Shown: positions 45,381 to 53,523 of the stretch, one piece after another
Layout of the letters: the number at the start of each line of letters is the position of its first letter
Position numbering within the stretch: the first letter of the stretch is position 1
Assembly (NCBI GenBank): GCA_023666645.1
Contig: JAMPBP010000001.1
Span: forward strand, 541,050 to 605,049
DNA: 64,000 bases
Direction: 5' to 3'
Source: Clostridiales bacterium
GTDB lineage: Bacteria; Bacteroidota; Bacteroidia; Bacteroidales; Muribaculaceae
The notes under the pieces: model-generated
Database searches by the model: none
What the model was told of the DNA's origin: nothing
The model's input: the letters and a program-made list of their open reading frames with translations, nothing else
Position numbers and translations under genes: made by a program

Positions 45381-46346
45381 ATGAAATCGACAATCGACCT
45401 AAATAAGGATATAGTACTGGGCGGCGGTGAAATCACTGTCGCCCAAGCTATGGAGCTGTGCCGCCACGCCGGTGAGCCGGAACTGTATGCGGCAGCCTCA
45501 GAGATTACTCACGCCATGTGTCCTCCATGCTTTGACTCATGCTCCATAGTCAATGCCCGCTCTGGACGTTGCAGCGAGAACTGCAAGTGGTGCGCCCAGT
45601 CAGCCCATTACAACACCGGTTGCAACACCTACGAAATAGTCGACGAGGAAGCCTGCATGACCGAGGCCCGCTACAATCATAGCAAAGGAATCAAGCGCTT
45701 CTCGCTCGTAGCCAGCGGCCGGTCGGTCAAGGGAGAGGCCCTCGACAACATATGCCGTTTGCTCAAGCGTGTGAAAGATGAGGTAGGCATCTCCACCTGT
45801 GCATCGCTCGGACTCCTTGGCCGCACCGAGATGCAGCAACTATGGGACGCCGGTGTGCGCCGCTATCATTGCAACCTCGAGACAGCGCCGAGCCACTTCG
45901 GCACGCTGTGCACCACCCACACCATCGACGACAAGATCAACACAATCAACATAGCCCGCGAGACAGGCATGGAAGTATGCTCGGGCGGAATCATCGGCAT
46001 GGGCGAGACAATGGAGCAACGGTGTGAATTTGCGCTGAAACTGCGTGAGATAAAACCGGTATCGATTCCTGTCAACATTCTATGCCCCATACCTGGGACA
46101 CCACTCGAAAACACCGCTCCCCTGAGCGACGATGACATATTGTCAACAATAGCGATAATGCGCTTCATACACCCCCGGGCACAGATACGGTTTGCCGGTG
46201 GACGCAACCGACTGTCCCGCGACACACAGTTGCGGGCTATGAAGATGGGTATCAACGGAGGCATCGTCGGAGACCTGCTCACAACGGTAGGATCAAAAAT
46301 CGATGATGACCGACAACTCACCCGGGAGGCCGGCTATGAATTCTGA
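45381..46346 (+). CDS. bioB: Biotin synthase
   Basis: A 321-residue radical SAM enzyme that inserts sulfur into dethiobiotin, the last step of biotin synthesis. The radical SAM cluster cysteines are Cys64, Cys68 and Cys71 (CX3CX2C in GRCSENCKWCAQ). Further family segments are YHCNLETAPSHF, CSGGIIGMGET and PIPGTPLE. The remaining [2Fe-2S] site fits FAGGRNRLSRD near the C-terminus. The protein is full length. The 49-base gap after the GH130 gene contains its own promoter element, so it is not part of the PUL. Its end overlaps the tcdA start by 8 bases. No other biotin genes are in the window. Confidence 0.96.
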   Translation: MKSTIDLNKDIVLGGGEITVAQAMELCRHAGEPELYAAASEITHAMCPPCFDSCSIVNARSGRCSENCKWCAQSAHYNTGCNTYEIVDEEACMTEARYNHSKGIKRFSLVASGRSVKGEALDNICRLLKRVKDEVGISTCASLGLLGRTEMQQLWDAGVRRYHCNLETAPSHFGTLCTTHTIDDKINTINIARETGMEVCSGGIIGMGETMEQRCEFALKLREIKPVSIPVNILCPIPGTPLENTAPLSDDDILSTIAIMRFIHPRAQIRFAGGRNRLSRDTQLRAMKMGINGGIVGDLLTTVGSKIDDDRQLTREAGYEF

Positions 46347-47058
46347 CGAGCGCCTCTCACGGTCACGCCTGCTGTTAGGCGACAAAGTGATGAAACGCCT
46401 GTCACAGACCCGGGTGATAATATTCGGAGTGGGCGGTGTAGGCTCCTGGGCCGCCGAGGCATTGGTGCGCACCGGACTCACCTACCTCACTATCGTCGAC
46501 GGTGACAGCGTGGCACCGAGCAACATCAACCGCCAGCGCCCCGCCACGGTCAATACCGTAGGCGAACTCAAGGTCGACGCCCTCAAGAAACAACTGCTCC
46601 TCGTCAACCCCGATGCTCAAATCACTGCCATTCCCAGATTGTACACAGAGCATACTGCCGGTGAATTCAATCTCCCCGACTATGACTACGTGATTGATGC
46701 AATCGACTCGCTCGATTGCAAAGCCCACCTCATACTAAATGTGACGCGCCTCAAAGGCGTGAAACTCTTCTCCTCCATGGGAGCCGCCCTTAAAGTCGAC
46801 CCCACCCGGGTACAGGTAGCCGAATTCTGGAAAGTGCAGGGATGCCCCTTGGCACGCTCTCTGAGACAACGGTTCAAACGCTCGGGCCACTTGCCGGGAC
46901 GCAAATTCAAATGTGTCTACAGCGACGAGCCTCACTACATGTGTGAAGGTGGAGGCCTCGGGTCGCTCCTTCAGGTGACCGGCACGGCAGGCTTCACCTT
47001 AGCCTCGCTCGTCATCACCGATATCATTGAGCGTGAGAAGGAAAAGGAGCGTCAATAA
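46339..47058 (+). CDS. tcdA: tRNA threonylcarbamoyladenosine dehydratase
   Basis: This ThiF/E1-like protein of about 239 residues starts at the ATG at 46339 (MNSDERLSRSRLLLGD). That ATG overlaps the bioB stop by 8 bases and fits the family N-terminus; an ATG 36 bases upstream is less likely. The ATP-binding glycine motif is FGVGGVGSWAAEAL, followed by DGDSVAPSNINRQ and DAIDSLDCKAHL. TcdA cyclises t6A37 of tRNAs to ct6A. A candidate cysteine region is QGCPLARSLRQR. The stop overlaps the stop of the convergent PCMD-like gene by 7 bases. Confidence 0.93.
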   Translation, partial: NSDERLSRSRLLLGDKVMKRLSQTRVIIFGVGGVGSWAAEALVRTGLTYLTIVDGDSVAPSNINRQRPATVNTVGELKVDALKKQLLLVNPDAQITAIPRLYTEHTAGEFNLPDYDYVIDAIDSLDCKAHLILNVTRLKGVKLFSSMGAALKVDPTRVQVAEFWKVQGCPLARSLRQRFKRSGHLPGRKFKCVYSDEPHYMCEGGGLGSLLQVTGTAGFTLASLVITDIIEREKEKERQ

Positions 47059-48011
47059 ACGAGGGCAAAGTTGTCGACCCACAGCGTTAGTCCCGGAGTA
47101 CCTATATAGGCGGTACCCGAGGCGGCAGAAGCCATCACGAGCAGATGGGTAGGTGTGGCGTCGGCACTGTCCCACCCCACCTCATGCACGGGAACCATCT
47201 TCCCCTTGCTGTTGCGGGCATAGTAACACTTATCTTCAGGGATGAGACCCATCCACTCCTTGTAGCCGGGGGTACCGGTGATATCGCCATATTTCACCTC
47301 GAGCCGGTGACCGTTGACCCAACCATCGGTCGATGTATCGAAACGCTCACGGCCTGTCCCCACCCGCTTGGCATAAAGATTTCCCTTGGCGTCCTCCCAG
47401 CGACGCTGCAGAATAATGTACACCTCGGCATTATCACGACCCGGAAGTGTCTTCTTGCGACCGAACCCGCTCGAATAGGTGCGGGTATCGGTATCGGGCA
47501 TATACACCTTATAGTCATATTGCAAAGCCACAGGGCGCGACGTGAACGGAACGCCCATAACCATATTGGCATAGGGATTGTCGGTCGACTTTATAGGTTC
47601 AATCATCTGCCCCAGAAATATGGAGCCTCCCACAAGGACATCGATATTGATGAGACCTATCACCTTCACGCGCTCTATGATTGTAGAGAGCTTGCAGGAA
47701 CGGTCACCGGCAGCGCGATTATCGGGAAATACAGCATTGGAGCCCTTGGTGATACCCTTTACATGAGCCAGGACATTGGAAGTAGCCCATGGGGAACCAC
47801 CTTTATTCTTGTATACTATATTTCCATCGACACTATCGTTGGGAGCTATCTCATAGAGCGTTTTCGTATTTCCCCCTATAATCCCGCTCTCAGGAATGTT
47901 ACGCACTTCCCAGCGGTTCATATCGCCATATGATATAGGCACTGTCTTTTGCGCGGCTACCGAGGCCACGGAAAGAAAGAGGCAACCTATTGCAGCATAA
48001 ATCTTGTTCAT
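47052..48011 (-). CDS. Secreted beta-sandwich protein, PCMD-like
   Basis: A 319-residue protein with a signal peptide (MNKIYAAIGCLFLSVASVAAQ). The rest looks like a jelly-roll carbohydrate-associated domain. Segments such as PVALQYDYKVYMPD, AEVYIILQRRWED, THLLVMASAASG and an ending LWVDNFALVY resemble the putative carbohydrate metabolism domain (PCMD) of Bacteroidetes, where the terminal D(N/D)..L strand is typical. The start is the ATG at 48011, placed directly after a complete promoter; an upstream TTG is unlikely. No catalytic residues can be assigned. Its neighbours are not sugar genes. Confidence 0.65.
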   Translation of the reverse strand: MNKIYAAIGCLFLSVASVAAQKTVPISYGDMNRWEVRNIPESGIIGGNTKTLYEIAPNDSVDGNIVYKNKGGSPWATSNVLAHVKGITKGSNAVFPDNRAAGDRSCKLSTIIERVKVIGLINIDVLVGGSIFLGQMIEPIKSTDNPYANMVMGVPFTSRPVALQYDYKVYMPDTDTRTYSSGFGRKKTLPGRDNAEVYIILQRRWEDAKGNLYAKRVGTGRERFDTSTDGWVNGHRLEVKYGDITGTPGYKEWMGLIPEDKCYYARNSKGKMVPVHEVGWDSADATPTHLLVMASAASGTAYIGTPGLTLWVDNFALVY

Positions 48012-48017
48012 AGGGCA

Positions 48018-48050
48018 CAAAATTAATCATTAATTCAAATCATAAACAAA
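48018..48050 (-). promoter_or_regulatory. Complete -33/-7 promoter of the PCMD-like gene
   Basis: On the minus strand this reads TTTG (48050-48047), a 21-base spacer, then TAATTTTG (48025-48018), a full match to the Bacteroidales housekeeping promoter. The ATG at 48011 begins 6 bases after the -7 box, so the transcript is probably leaderless. Confidence 0.7.
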
Positions 48051-48410
48051 AATATTTCCCAAACCGACCATTAAAAGTCCTTTTTGTTATACATTTAACC
48101 TACGTCACCACCATACAACAAATAAAACAAACAACAAAAAAATAAGTTACCAACCACCACCGAAAAAACAACAGGAACCCATCCGGTACCGTAAGCCATC
48201 CGGCACAATGCTCTGAAGTTAAGGAATTCCCTCAATATTCTTGACCAAGGTTATCTCTCCTTTGCGATGTTCAAACTGCTTGCTCAGCAAAAAAGCAAAC
48301 TTTACAATCCTGAGACAGGCACTAATAAGGCTTTCAAGGAGTTTGTAAAAAGCAATAAAGAGGAGGATTGGGTTCGTTCCTTGCAAAAGATAAACCGACC
48401 GCCAATAGTT

Positions 48411-48438
48411 AGAGCCCATTCGATAAGGAATGGGCTCT
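48411..48438. repeat. Palindromic repeat/terminator hairpin
   Basis: Perfect 11-bp arms AGAGCCCATTC and GAATGGGCTCT surround the loop GATAAG. The 19 bases from 48422 (GATAAGGAATGGGCTCTTA) recur exactly at 62113-62131. It lies 48 bases beyond the GH97 stop and can serve as its terminator, but the second copy shows it is a dispersed element. Confidence 0.65.
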
Positions 48439-48485
48439 TATTAACGGTCAGTTCATTTTGCATCAGTCTCTTGTGGTCTGAGAGC

Positions 48486-50447
48486 CTATTTGGACAGCGG
48501 GCGTAGCGCTCCGGTCCAGCCGCCGTTCCGGGCAAGTCTCGCTTCAATTTTATCAGTTGAGTTGACTTCACCTTTTTTCTGGCGGTAATCCATCGCCTGA
48601 CGTGGCGCGTTGATTCCATCCTCGAACCACTCTATCTCGTATTGTGCGCCGGGATTTAGAAAATCAAGATCAATCGACAGGTCGCGCCAACGTGGTCCAT
48701 CGGCTGCGATAGCCGCCACATACCAGTCCTGACCTTTGCGCTTGGCCACCGCATATACGCTCCCTGGCTCGGCTGAAAGAACAATCGTCTCATCCCACAC
48801 TGTAGGCACTCCTGCGATAAAGCGTGCACACTCGGGATTACGGTAATACATGGTAGGGCTGTCGGCTGTCATCTGCAGGCCGCTCTCAAATACGGTGAAC
48901 AGGGCCATCTGGTAAGCACGTGTACCGATTGACGATGAATTGGGACGGTCGGTTCCATAAGCCTCGGGCTGCATGCTTATCATCGCTCCGGGAGTATAGT
49001 CCATTGGACCCACCGCATTGCGCATGAATGGTAGCCAAAGGGAATTGTTGGGGTTGGTGTGGCCCATATTCTCCATTCCTCTCACTCCCTCGTAGGACAA
49101 AACGTTGGGGTAGCGAATGTCAAGACCCGAAGGCTTGTGTGCACCATGAAAATCGACAAGCAGTTTATTCTTGGCAGCCTCTTTGGCCACACGCTCCAGA
49201 TAATTGTTCATCCACTGGTCACCACGATCCATGAAGTCGATTTTCAGTCCTTTGACTCCCCAGTCGGAAAGTGTCTTGAACAGGTCGAAATTATTCTCAA
49301 CCGTGAGCCACGTGAGCCATAAAAATATCCCCACACCACGTTCGTTGCCATAGCGTATCAATTCCTTGACATCGACTGTAGGATTGGGTGTATAGGGGTC
49401 GAGTGTGGATTTGGCCCAACCCTCATCGAGCACAATGTACTCAATGCCATGGCGCGAGGCAAAGTCTATGAAATATTTATATGTGGGGAGATTGAAGCCC
49501 GATTCAAAGTCAACATCGGGGCCATAGACCGAGGCTCCGTTCCACCATTCCCAGGCGGCCTTTCCGGGACGTATCCACGAGGGGTCATCGATTTCAAGCG
49601 GAGAACTCAACTGGGTTGTGAGGGTTTGCGTTGCAATATCGGCCGATGTTCCAAACGCCATGTATCGCCATGGGAATGTGCGAGTGCCGCTGGTATGGGC
49701 CATCCAGGGTGCTTCCTCGACAATCTTCACGCTACGGTCGCCATCTGGACCGAAGCTGATGGGAAGCCGTGGGAAGACTGATGTGAAACCCTTGGCGGTT
49801 CCTTGCAGGAACATGCCGGGATAATCTATAAGGTCACTTTCGGAAACAAGCATCCACTCCCCTTCGGGCAATTGGAACAGAGAGGGGAGAATTGCCATTC
49901 TATCATTGCTGTCCCACTGATTGAGGGCCTTGTGGGTATAGGGCTCCTCTGATGAGGTTTTGAATCCCCGGGGCTGCTGTAAGTGGGCCATGGTATTCAG
50001 GGGCATATCTACCATGAAATCTTCCGACATTACGTTCACCGAGTCGGGTAGTCGGGTTATGAAGCGATATGCGACACCATTGTCAAACAGCCTGAACTCC
50101 ACATCGTAACGACCAAAAACCAAAGTCATTGAGTTGTAATGGTCACGGATGTCGGATTTTTTGACCGGCACGACAGGCTGTAACTGGCGGTCGACAGTCG
50201 ACCTCTTGACCTTCTTCACCTTGTCGCCCATACCAAGCGTGGTATTCTCAAGCTTCATGGCAGCGCATGCGTTGATGGTATCGCCTGCCGGTGTAAAGAT
50301 CCGGAATCTCAGGGAGTCGGTGGAAGTTACATCGACTTTCAGCTTGCCATCGGGCGACGTTGCTGTGTAGCTTTTTGTGGCTGCCGTTGCCGGTAATGTG
50401 AGGACCAATGCAGTAAGCATCGAAGTAATCACTGATAAGATTTTCAT
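48486..50447 (-). CDS. GH97 glycoside hydrolase, retaining alpha-galactosidase-like
   Basis: A 653-residue enzyme with a signal peptide (MKILSVITSMLTALVLTLPATAA), an N-terminal beta-super-sandwich (about 25-270), a (beta/alpha)8 catalytic barrel (about 275-560) and a C-terminal beta domain. The motif GLKIDFMDRGDQ places an Asp (Asp404) where the retaining alpha-galactosidase branch of GH97 has its nucleophile. EGVRGMENM could carry the acid/base Glu. The inverting SusB branch lacks this Asp. I use the ATG at 50447 because a promoter lies at 50557-50588 and the longer frame would start upstream of its transcript. The gene stands alone, with no SusC/SusD nearby. Confidence 0.88.
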   Translation of the reverse strand: MKILSVITSMLTALVLTLPATAATKSYTATSPDGKLKVDVTSTDSLRFRIFTPAGDTINACAAMKLENTTLGMGDKVKKVKRSTVDRQLQPVVPVKKSDIRDHYNSMTLVFGRYDVEFRLFDNGVAYRFITRLPDSVNVMSEDFMVDMPLNTMAHLQQPRGFKTSSEEPYTHKALNQWDSNDRMAILPSLFQLPEGEWMLVSESDLIDYPGMFLQGTAKGFTSVFPRLPISFGPDGDRSVKIVEEAPWMAHTSGTRTFPWRYMAFGTSADIATQTLTTQLSSPLEIDDPSWIRPGKAAWEWWNGASVYGPDVDFESGFNLPTYKYFIDFASRHGIEYIVLDEGWAKSTLDPYTPNPTVDVKELIRYGNERGVGIFLWLTWLTVENNFDLFKTLSDWGVKGLKIDFMDRGDQWMNNYLERVAKEAAKNKLLVDFHGAHKPSGLDIRYPNVLSYEGVRGMENMGHTNPNNSLWLPFMRNAVGPMDYTPGAMISMQPEAYGTDRPNSSSIGTRAYQMALFTVFESGLQMTADSPTMYYRNPECARFIAGVPTVWDETIVLSAEPGSVYAVAKRKGQDWYVAAIAADGPRWRDLSIDLDFLNPGAQYEIEWFEDGINAPRQAMDYRQKKGEVNSTDKIEARLARNGGWTGALRPLSK

Positions 50448-50556
50448 GTCAGATAGGTTATGGAAATTAGTTTGTACTATTGAAAATTTGATGTTCCCAG
50501 AGTTGGTTTCAATACTTAGGAAGGAATAATTACCGGATATCAGTCGACCAACCATG

Positions 50557-50588
50557 CAAATTTAACCTTTTTATTTAAATTTTGCAAT
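50557..50588 (-). promoter_or_regulatory. Promoter of the GH97 gene
   Basis: On the minus strand it reads ATTG, a 20-base spacer, then TAAATTTG (50564-50557). This is a perfect -7 box with a one-mismatch -33 box. Transcription would start near 50550, leaving a leader of about 100 bases before the ATG at 50447. Confidence 0.55.
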
Positions 50589-50727
50589 GCTCACCCGTCA
50601 GTGACTATTCAACTTCCGGACTCATTCCACACGCTACCGGTGTGAACTTTTTTACGGCACAGATGGTTTTGATTCATAGAGGGATTCGATTCAGGATTCC
50701 AGATGAATTTGTCAAAAATATTTCACT

Positions 50728-51792
50728 ATGAAGTTACACAGAATTCTTGGCGTCGCTGCAATAGTTGCCGCAGCCTATTTTTTCGGCACCGACGATGCCG
50801 ATGCCTGCACCCGCGCTGTATATCAGGGGCCCGTACCCGAGACTGAGGGAACGCAGCCTTTGAGAATCGTAGGCAGGTCGCTCGATTGGAAGACACCTAT
50901 CCCTACCAATCTATATGTCTATCCCCGTGGCATGGCCAAACAGGGCAACACGGTCAACGGGTCTGTGAAATGGACCTCCAAGTATGGCGCCGTTTATGCC
51001 GTGAGCTATGATGGCGGTATCACCGAGGGCATGAACGAGAAAGGATTGGTGATCAACGGACTGTTTTGCAAGGGTACGGTCTATGTCAACGAGAACACCG
51101 ACAATCGTCCGGCTATGTCGATGGCTATGTTTGTAGGTTGGCTGCTCGATATGAATGCTACGACGCCCGAGGTCGTCAAGGTGCTCAAGGAGCAGAATTT
51201 CACAATCTCGGGTGCTACATTTGACGGCGGCACGGTGTCACAACTTCACTGGGGCATTACCGATGCTGAGGGCCGCACAGCTATTCTGGAGTTTGACAAC
51301 GGTAATGTGGCCATATATGAAGGTGATTATCCTGTGCTCACCAACGATCCCGCTTTCCCACAGATGCAGGCCATCAATAAATATTGGGAAGGTGTAGGAG
51401 GCGGCAACATGTTGCCCGGCACAGTCAAGAGTCCCGACCGTTTTGTACGCGCCAACTTCTTTATACACAACACTGAGAAGACCAACGATGCCCGTGTAGG
51501 CCTGGCTATCACACGTTCCATTCTTGAGAATGCCTCGGTGCCTTATCTATATACTGTCAATTCCGAGCCAAATGTCTCGTCAACCCAGTGGCGCTCGTTC
51601 TGTAATATACGCGACCTGCGTTACTACTTCGACATTGTGACCAATGAGGGTATCTACTATATAGACCTGACGAAATGTAATTTTGAGCCCGGGGCCTCTG
51701 TCATGAAGCTTGACACGGCACGCGAAACGGATATCGTGGGAGAGGCCAATGCCTACCTGAAGGCTGTAGCACCGTTTACACCCATGTATTGA
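50728..51792 (+). CDS. Choloylglycine hydrolase family enzyme (bile salt hydrolase / penicillin V acylase)
   Basis: A 354-residue Ntn-hydrolase with a signal peptide ending DADA just before Cys27. Cleavage there makes Cys27 the N-terminal nucleophile, as in periplasmic Bacteroides bile salt hydrolases. Other active-site features are Arg and Asp in GRSLDW, Asn in MNEKGLVINGLFC, the HWGITDAEGRTAILEF segment, and Arg in SPDRFVRANFF. The family hydrolyses amide bonds of conjugated bile acids or penicillin V. In a gut organism bile salt deconjugation is the likely role, but specificity within the family is hard to call from sequence. It stands alone and ends in a bidirectional terminator. Confidence 0.92.
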   Translation: MKLHRILGVAAIVAAAYFFGTDDADACTRAVYQGPVPETEGTQPLRIVGRSLDWKTPIPTNLYVYPRGMAKQGNTVNGSVKWTSKYGAVYAVSYDGGITEGMNEKGLVINGLFCKGTVYVNENTDNRPAMSMAMFVGWLLDMNATTPEVVKVLKEQNFTISGATFDGGTVSQLHWGITDAEGRTAILEFDNGNVAIYEGDYPVLTNDPAFPQMQAINKYWEGVGGGNMLPGTVKSPDRFVRANFFIHNTEKTNDARVGLAITRSILENASVPYLYTVNSEPNVSSTQWRSFCNIRDLRYYFDIVTNEGIYYIDLTKCNFEPGASVMKLDTARETDIVGEANAYLKAVAPFTPMY

Positions 51793-51833
51793 TGGATTTT
51801 ATTCCCAACCACCGCTTATAAGAATTGAAGTAT

Positions 51834-51882
51834 AAAAAAGATTGCCGGGCTACATGGTTGTGTAACCCGGCAAATCTTTTTT
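51834..51882. terminator. Bidirectional intrinsic terminator
   Basis: GCCGGGCTACA pairs with TGTAACCCGGC (one mismatch), extended by AAAAAAGATT and AATCTTTTTT. It ends both the bile salt hydrolase gene (plus) and the tRNA-rpsT-tRNA unit (minus), touching the 3' end of the tRNA gene. Confidence 0.9.
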
Positions 51883-51883
51883 G

Positions 51884-51955
51884 TAGCCCATAGGAGAATC
51901 GAACTCCTCTTTCAAGAATGAAAATCTTGCGTCCTAGCCGATAGACGAATGGGCC
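51884..51955 (-). tRNA. tRNA-Glu (anticodon TTC)
   Basis: The 72-base tRNA folds completely. The acceptor is GGCCCAT with ATGGGCT plus discriminator A, and the D stem is GTCT/GGAC. The anticodon stem CAAGA/TCTTG has loop TTTTCAT and anticodon TTC, and the T stem AGGAG/CTCCT has loop TTCGATT. CCA is not encoded. It is identical to the copy at 52336-52407 and is distal in the same transcript. Confidence 0.97.
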
Positions 51956-51962
51956 GACACTC

Positions 51963-52017
51963 AACATTCGGTATGATGCCATAGCCTCGGGGGCGAGGCG
52001 TCATCACAGCCGATGTT
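51963..52017 (-). other. Long imperfect hairpin between rpsT and tRNA-Glu
   Basis: AACAT-CGG-TGATG-GCCTCG pairs with CGAGGC-TCATCA-CCGATGTT around GGGG. It fills the space between the rpsT stop and the distal tRNA. It lacks a T-run, so it may be an RNA-processing signal or partial terminator separating mRNA from tRNA. Confidence 0.55.
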
Positions 52018-52033
52018 ATATTTTTCAGACGAC

Positions 52034-52288
52034 TTAGGCCAGCTTGTTTACGTAGATGGTAAGCTTGCTCTTGAGGTTGGAAGCCTTGTTCTTAGAGATG
52101 GTCTTTTTGGCAGCCAACTTATCGAGCATGGCGGTAACTTTTACCAGAGCAGCCTCGGCCTCGGCCTTGTTTGTCATGCGACGAAGACGACGCACTGCTG
52201 TGCGGGCGCTCTTCTCATAGTAACGGTTACGAAGACGGCGTGTCTCTGTCTGACGAATTCTTTTGATTGATGATTTATGGTTTGCCAT
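52034..52288 (-). CDS. rpsT: 30S ribosomal protein S20
   Basis: An 84-residue basic protein with the bS20 pattern ([21 protein letters not shown] ... [15 protein letters not shown]). It binds 16S rRNA early in 30S assembly. It lies 47 bases after one tRNA-Glu gene and before an identical second one, all on the minus strand, sharing the promoter at 52462-52493. Length and sequence are normal for the family. Confidence 0.97.
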   Translation of the reverse strand: MANHKSSIKRIRQTETRRLRNRYYEKSARTAVRRLRRMTNKAEAEAALVKVTAMLDKLAAKKTISKNKASNLKSKLTIYVNKLA

Positions 52289-52335
52289 TACTTGTAATTA
52301 ATAAAAAGCTTAATTTTTATTTCCTATTTTATTTG

Positions 52336-52407
52336 TAGCCCATAGGAGAATCGAACTCCTCTTTCAAGAATGAAAATCTTGCGTCCTAGCCGATAGACGA
52401 ATGGGCC
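52336..52407 (-). tRNA. tRNA-Glu (anticodon TTC), second copy
   Basis: Identical over all 72 bases to the copy at 51884-51955, with anticodon TTC. It is the first gene after the promoter at 52462-52493. Confidence 0.97.
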
Positions 52408-52461
52408 GGCCTTCTTGCTTCAAGACCATAGCAATAGCGGCGGTGGCCCTAAAAGCGACTG

Positions 52462-52493
52462 CAAATATAGGCACTTTTTTTTATTCACGCAAA
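52462..52493 (-). promoter_or_regulatory. Consensus promoter of the tRNA-Glu/rpsT/tRNA-Glu unit
   Basis: On the minus strand it reads TTTG, a 20-base spacer, then TATATTTG, a perfect -33/-7 pair. It lies 54 bases upstream of the first tRNA-Glu. It is the best promoter in the window, as expected for stable RNA and ribosomal protein genes. Confidence 0.85.
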
Positions 52494-52771
52494 CTTTTTC
52501 TAAAAAAGTGTCACTAAAATCCACAAAAATAGCATTATAGAGTTCTTTTTGTACTTTTTTTAACGTTCAGGGCCTTGAACAAGAGGGTGAGCGCATGTGT
52601 TATAAAGGTAAAATATAACTTGAAAAACACACTTTATGATGTCGCATCAGATAGCCGCCGGGGCGACGGTCGGAATAATGAATTCCATGACGTGGTAGAT
52701 TGACGTAGCCCTGAAGCGTTGGAAGTGACGCTTGCCATAGCCCGCAACGATACTATCGGTGACCAAATGCT

Positions 52772-52829
52772 AACAGCCTCTTGCCGCCCGCTCACCTTTT
52801 TTGAGGTGACGCAATGGCAAGAGGCTGTT
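52772..52829 (-). terminator. Nested palindrome after rnhB
   Basis: Perfect 14-bp arms AACAGCCTCTTGCC and GGCAAGAGGCTGTT enclose a smaller hairpin (TCACC/GGTGA around a T6 run). They are flanked by ACCAAA and TTTGGT, which extend the symmetry. It lies 73 bases beyond the rnhB stop and probably terminates the nadB-rnhB transcript, though its nested form is unusual. Confidence 0.6.
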
Positions 52830-52902
52830 CGTTTGGTTATCATACGGCTGATGTTACATAAAACATTTTCACGTTGATGGCCAGAGGTTTAGGGCCTATA
52901 TT

Positions 52903-53523
52903 TTACAGGTCGAGGGTAAGCTGGGTGTCGAGTAGGCGGAATGTCGTGCGATGCCATTGCGAGGGGCCATGCTGCCTGATGGCCTCGCGGTGGGCTTTGG
53001 TGGGATATCCTTTGTTCTCGTCCCAATGATACTGGGGCAACTCTCTGTGCAACCGCAACATCTCATCGTCACGGTAGGTCTTGGCGAGTATAGATGCCGC
53101 CGCTATGTTGGCAAACAGGCCGTCGCCCTTTACAACGGTGGTCCATGGCACTTGGCGCCATGGTTTGAAACGGTTGCCGTCGACAATTATTTCACCGGGT
53201 GTCACGCACAGGGAATCAAGTGCCCGGTGCATGGCGAGGATTGAGGCGTTGAGAATGTTTATCCCGTCAATCTCGGCGGCGGTGACCACTCCCACAGCCC
53301 ATGCCACAGCATCGCGCTCGATTTCTTCACGCACCCTGTAGCGTTGCCGCTCGGTGAGCTGCTTGGAGTCGTTGAGCAAGGGGTTACGGTAGTCGGGCGG
53401 CAGAATGACAGCCGCGGCGTAGACCGGACCGGCCAGACAGCCACGCCCGGCTTCATCACAGCCGGCCTCCATGACACCCGGGTGCATGCAAGGGGGCAAT
53501 ATATTTTGTGGTCGCTTAGTCAC
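52903..53523 (-). CDS. rnhB: Ribonuclease HII
   Basis: A 206-residue RNase HII, which removes ribonucleotides from DNA and RNA primers. The catalytic pair Asp23-Glu24 is in [15 protein letters not shown]. Further Asp residues lie in [14 protein letters not shown] and in the conserved [11 protein letters not shown] segment, followed by the family's [11 protein letters not shown]. Its start overlaps the nadB stop by 8 bases, so the two are translationally coupled. Length is typical. Confidence 0.96.
   Translation of the reverse strand: MTKRPQNILPPCMHPGVMEAGCDEAGRGCLAGPVYAAAVILPPDYRNPLLNDSKQLTERQRYRVREEIERDAVAWAVGVVTAAEIDGINILNASILAMHRALDSLCVTPGEIIVDGNRFKPWRQVPWTTVVKGDGLFANIAAASILAKTYRDDEMLRLHRELPQYHWDENKGYPTKAHREAIRQHGPSQWHRTTFRLLDTQLTLDL

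Larger units (their letters stand above)
48012..48485. other. Intergenic region with promoter, short ORF relic and hairpin
   Basis: 48018-48050 is the promoter of the PCMD-like gene. 48051-48200 is AT-rich with a degenerate CCGG-containing repeat near 48181. At 48267 a short plus-strand frame begins (MFKLLAQQKSKLYNPE...) with plausible protein-like composition over about 46 residues. It then runs into the hairpin at 48411-48438. I see no good start signal or family match, so it is at most a gene remnant. Confidence 0.4.
52408..52902. other. Intergenic region between tRNA-Glu and rnhB
   Basis: 52408-52500 holds the tRNA/rpsT promoter. 52500-52620 is AT-rich with nothing recognisable. 52620-52770 has mixed composition and a short minus-strand frame without start signals or family resemblance. 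52772-52829 is a nested palindrome. No gene is supported. Confidence 0.5.

Noticed and set aside
48267..48506. 79-codon plus-strand frame (MFKLLAQQ...)
   Set aside because: The first 46 codons look plausible, but the frame then runs through the palindromic repeat and into the end of the GH97 gene. There is no recognised family; kept only as a possible remnant.
52634..52843. 69-codon minus-strand frame downstream of rnhB
   Set aside because: It overlaps the nested palindrome, has low-complexity Ser/Arg-rich translation, and no recognisable family.
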